This document shows, piece after piece, positions 61,956 through 64,000 of a DNA stretch of 64,000 nt. The notes beneath the pieces were generated by a model. That model searched no databases, was not told the origin of the DNA, and saw only the letters and a list, made by a program, of their open reading frames with translations. The stretch lies in the NCBI RefSeq assembly GCF_018446385.1, contig NC_056000.1:37299511-37363510 (forward strand), read 5' to 3'. Position numbers and translations under genes: made by a program. How positions within the stretch are numbered: the first letter of the stretch is position 1; each line of letters starts with the position of its first letter. Origin of the DNA: Zingiber officinale (Eukaryota > Streptophyta > Magnoliopsida > Zingiberales > Zingiberaceae).

Positions 61956-64000
61956 TGTTAAGAGAAGATAAAAAAAGTTATTAGAAGAGAAAGAATAAGT
62001 AATATTCTTTTGAAGTTGCAAACAATGAAGAGACTTGACAAAAAATATTATAGTCAAAAAATGAGATCAGGGTTATAAGTTTTAGCATATTCTCTCTTAG
62101 AAGAGAAATGGCAAGAGAATAAGTAAATTTCTAAGTATTTTACTTGGATAAAGGAAGAAGATTCTAGGAAGAGAGTTAGAAGCCTTTCTTTGACTCCGAT
62201 AGAAGAAAGGAATGTTAGACGAGAAAAAAGTTAACTAATATCTAAGAAATCTTGCAATCAATAGATAAGAAGATGAATGCAAAAGAAGAATGATCTTATT
62301 AGGAATCTAGTGATACTTCAACTTGAAGGAAAAGGAAGAGAGAGGAAGAAATTTAGCTTCAAAACTTCAATAGTTGCTAAGAAAATGTCCTCATGAGAAG
62401 TTGTGTATAACACATAGTTCCCTAGCGAAAATTTGCAACAAAAACATTCAATGCTTCAAGATTATTTTTATATTCTTCTTTAGAATTTTTTCATTTTTAA
62501 ATTTTTTGTCTTATTTATCTACCATATTAATTTTTAAGATTACACCTACCCCTATTTTGGCTAGCATGGGCAACACCTGGGTTCACCTAAGCCTTGACTT
62601 ATATGGGCCACCTACTGCTGTTTGGTTGTGATCTGCTACTACCTGATGTGGGTATCAAACTGAGAGCTAGCGTTGCAAGAGGTTGTGCATACAAGATAGA
62701 AAAACATTGAGTCATCATGGTGGCTAGTGAGGGGCTCATAGCGACAAGTGATGAAGCAAGGGGATAGTTGCTACATCTAGTCCTTGATGGCTCAAACAAC
62801 TAGATGTAGGATCGATGCAAGTGGAGTGTGTGTGTGTGGTGAGCGAGCGGAACCGGAACGGGGAGAAATCGGACAATCAACAGGCGGTTGATTGTCCAGC
62901 CCAGCCAGGGCGGCCAGACCCCCAGCGCCAGCCAGGACGCCACAGGCTCGCACCCTGGTCGAGGGTGGTTCAGCCCAGTCCAGGAGCCCAGACTAGAAAA
63001 CTCTATCTGCTCCACGTTGTCGCGATCCGTTGCGTCATAAATAAAATTTTATCGACACCCAGGAACCCGGATCAAGTCTATAAATACAACTCTGATTTCA
63101 GTGGTTAGAAATAACACTGGTAAACGAGTTCTTTTTCTGTTCTACTCCTATGTGAGCTGTCAACGTTGTAAGAGGCTACTCCGCCCAAAGGAGATCTTCA
63201 TAGTGAGTTTCACTTGCCTTGGACTAGCAATCTTGCAAACCAAGTAAATCATTCTTGCCTCTATCTTTATTTTATGAATTTATTTTCTATTATTATACAA
63301 GTGTTTGCCTAACTTAGTCCGAAGATCGAGAAAGAGTATTAAGAAATGTGGCATAATAGGAAATGCTTAAAAAGATTTGGGCAATAGATCTACAGTATCC
63401 CAGTGCAGATAGAAGACTATACGGTTGCTTGTGAAAAGGAAATCAACTCCTATAGAGGTCACACGGCATAGAATTAGAAGATAGGTCAAACACATGGTTT
63501 TGATAACAAGCCTAGGAAGCATAGACAACACCAAGCATGGACAACACCGCAATAGTATCACCGGTCCCCTATATGCGACTATGGTAATCAGAGTTGGGTA
63601 GAAGTATCTAAAGTAGGTGTGGATTCAAGTGTTCTATATATGATCAATAAGGATATTGAGTGTCCACTCACATTGTTGGTGTCAGTGTTTCCGTATCTGA
63701 CATGAATATGGAGGAGGGAGATGAAGAGTTGACGTTTGAGGTTGACTTCAATATGCAAAGATCAAGCGGTATATGCAGCTACATATGCAGATATATGTGT
63801 ACCATAAAAAGGATACTAAGAAGGAAATTTCTTTGAAATCATGATAATCATTGCCTAATTGTAACATTTGGCACATAATTGAAGCATGACAATGAAGACC
63901 TAAAAGGCTATCCGTATTTTCAGACATGAATAGACAATCTCTCCCTGGATTGTTTCCACACACCATTGAAAATGTCAAACAGATTAAACAATAATTCAGA
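61956..64000. other. Unassigned right end of the window
   Basis: No supported gene. 62815-63110 is GC-richer (gagcgagcggaaccggaacg, gccagggcggccagaccccc) and is followed by a tataaatac motif at about 63079 and leader-like sequence to about 63330, which may be an LTR fragment. The match to a known element is not certain. A 10-bp inverted repeat (ctacatctag/ctagatgtag) lies at 62772-62812. Confidence 0.35.

Overview
The window looks like nuclear DNA of a repeat-rich flowering plant. The evidence is introns with GT..AG borders, G-type lectin S-receptor-like kinases (S-RLKs), plant LTR-retrotransposon lineages, Tourist-like MITEs and an Au-type SINE. A monocot is plausible from the style of the LTRs, but the species cannot be fixed from sequence alone. 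There are no bacterial features, CRISPR arrays or rRNA genes, and I see no stand-alone tRNA gene.

Host genes. All three S-RLKs lie on the minus strand: a partial one at 6-2128 (kinase beyond the left edge), a complete 836-codon gene at 29426-32697 and a complete 840-codon gene at 55616-59292. The two complete genes are close paralogues with seven exons, of which exons 2-6 have identical lengths (135, 164, 211, 238 and 151 nt). A last-exon fragment at 34031-34565 and two pairs of duplicated flanking blocks (36886-38012 with 60505-61616, and 54232-54540 with 61617-61955) show that a whole RLK unit was once duplicated in tandem. One copy has decayed, and about 16 kb has been inserted into its flank. 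The proteins are expected at the plasma membrane, with lectin/S-locus/PAN ectodomains outside and a Ser/Thr kinase inside.

Mobile DNA. 2511-27748 is one old Ty3/gypsy Tat-clade element (gag, PR, RT, RH, second RNase H, INT, two antisense extra ORFs, 3' minisatellite) into which three later elements jumped, each with a perfect 5-bp target duplication: a solo LTR (8754-9787, GTAAG), a gag-only LARD (14414-21107, GTTTT) and a solo LTR (22874-24897, CCAGA) that itself carries a PIF/Harbinger-type MITE (24162-24768, TTA). 40396-42575 is a tandem TRIM array with four LTRs. 45918-52943 is a Ty1/copia element (CGGTC) with a 3.0-kb gypsy-type solo LTR (49607-52636, CATTC) inserted in the last codons of its RNase H. 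Two SINEs with long target duplications lie at 28511-28639 and 56695-56859, the latter in an intron of the third RLK.

Most unusual host-derived feature. Once a MITE and the copia element are mentally removed, 54190-45480 (minus) reads as a chimera: part of an ATL-type RING-H2 ubiquitin ligase joined in frame to leucine-rich repeats, followed after frameshifts by the transmembrane and early kinase part of an HSL1-like LRR receptor kinase. A second recurring theme is that three different LTR families carry clusters of perfect 12-13-bp inverted repeats with 4-nt loops, similar in geometry but different in sequence.
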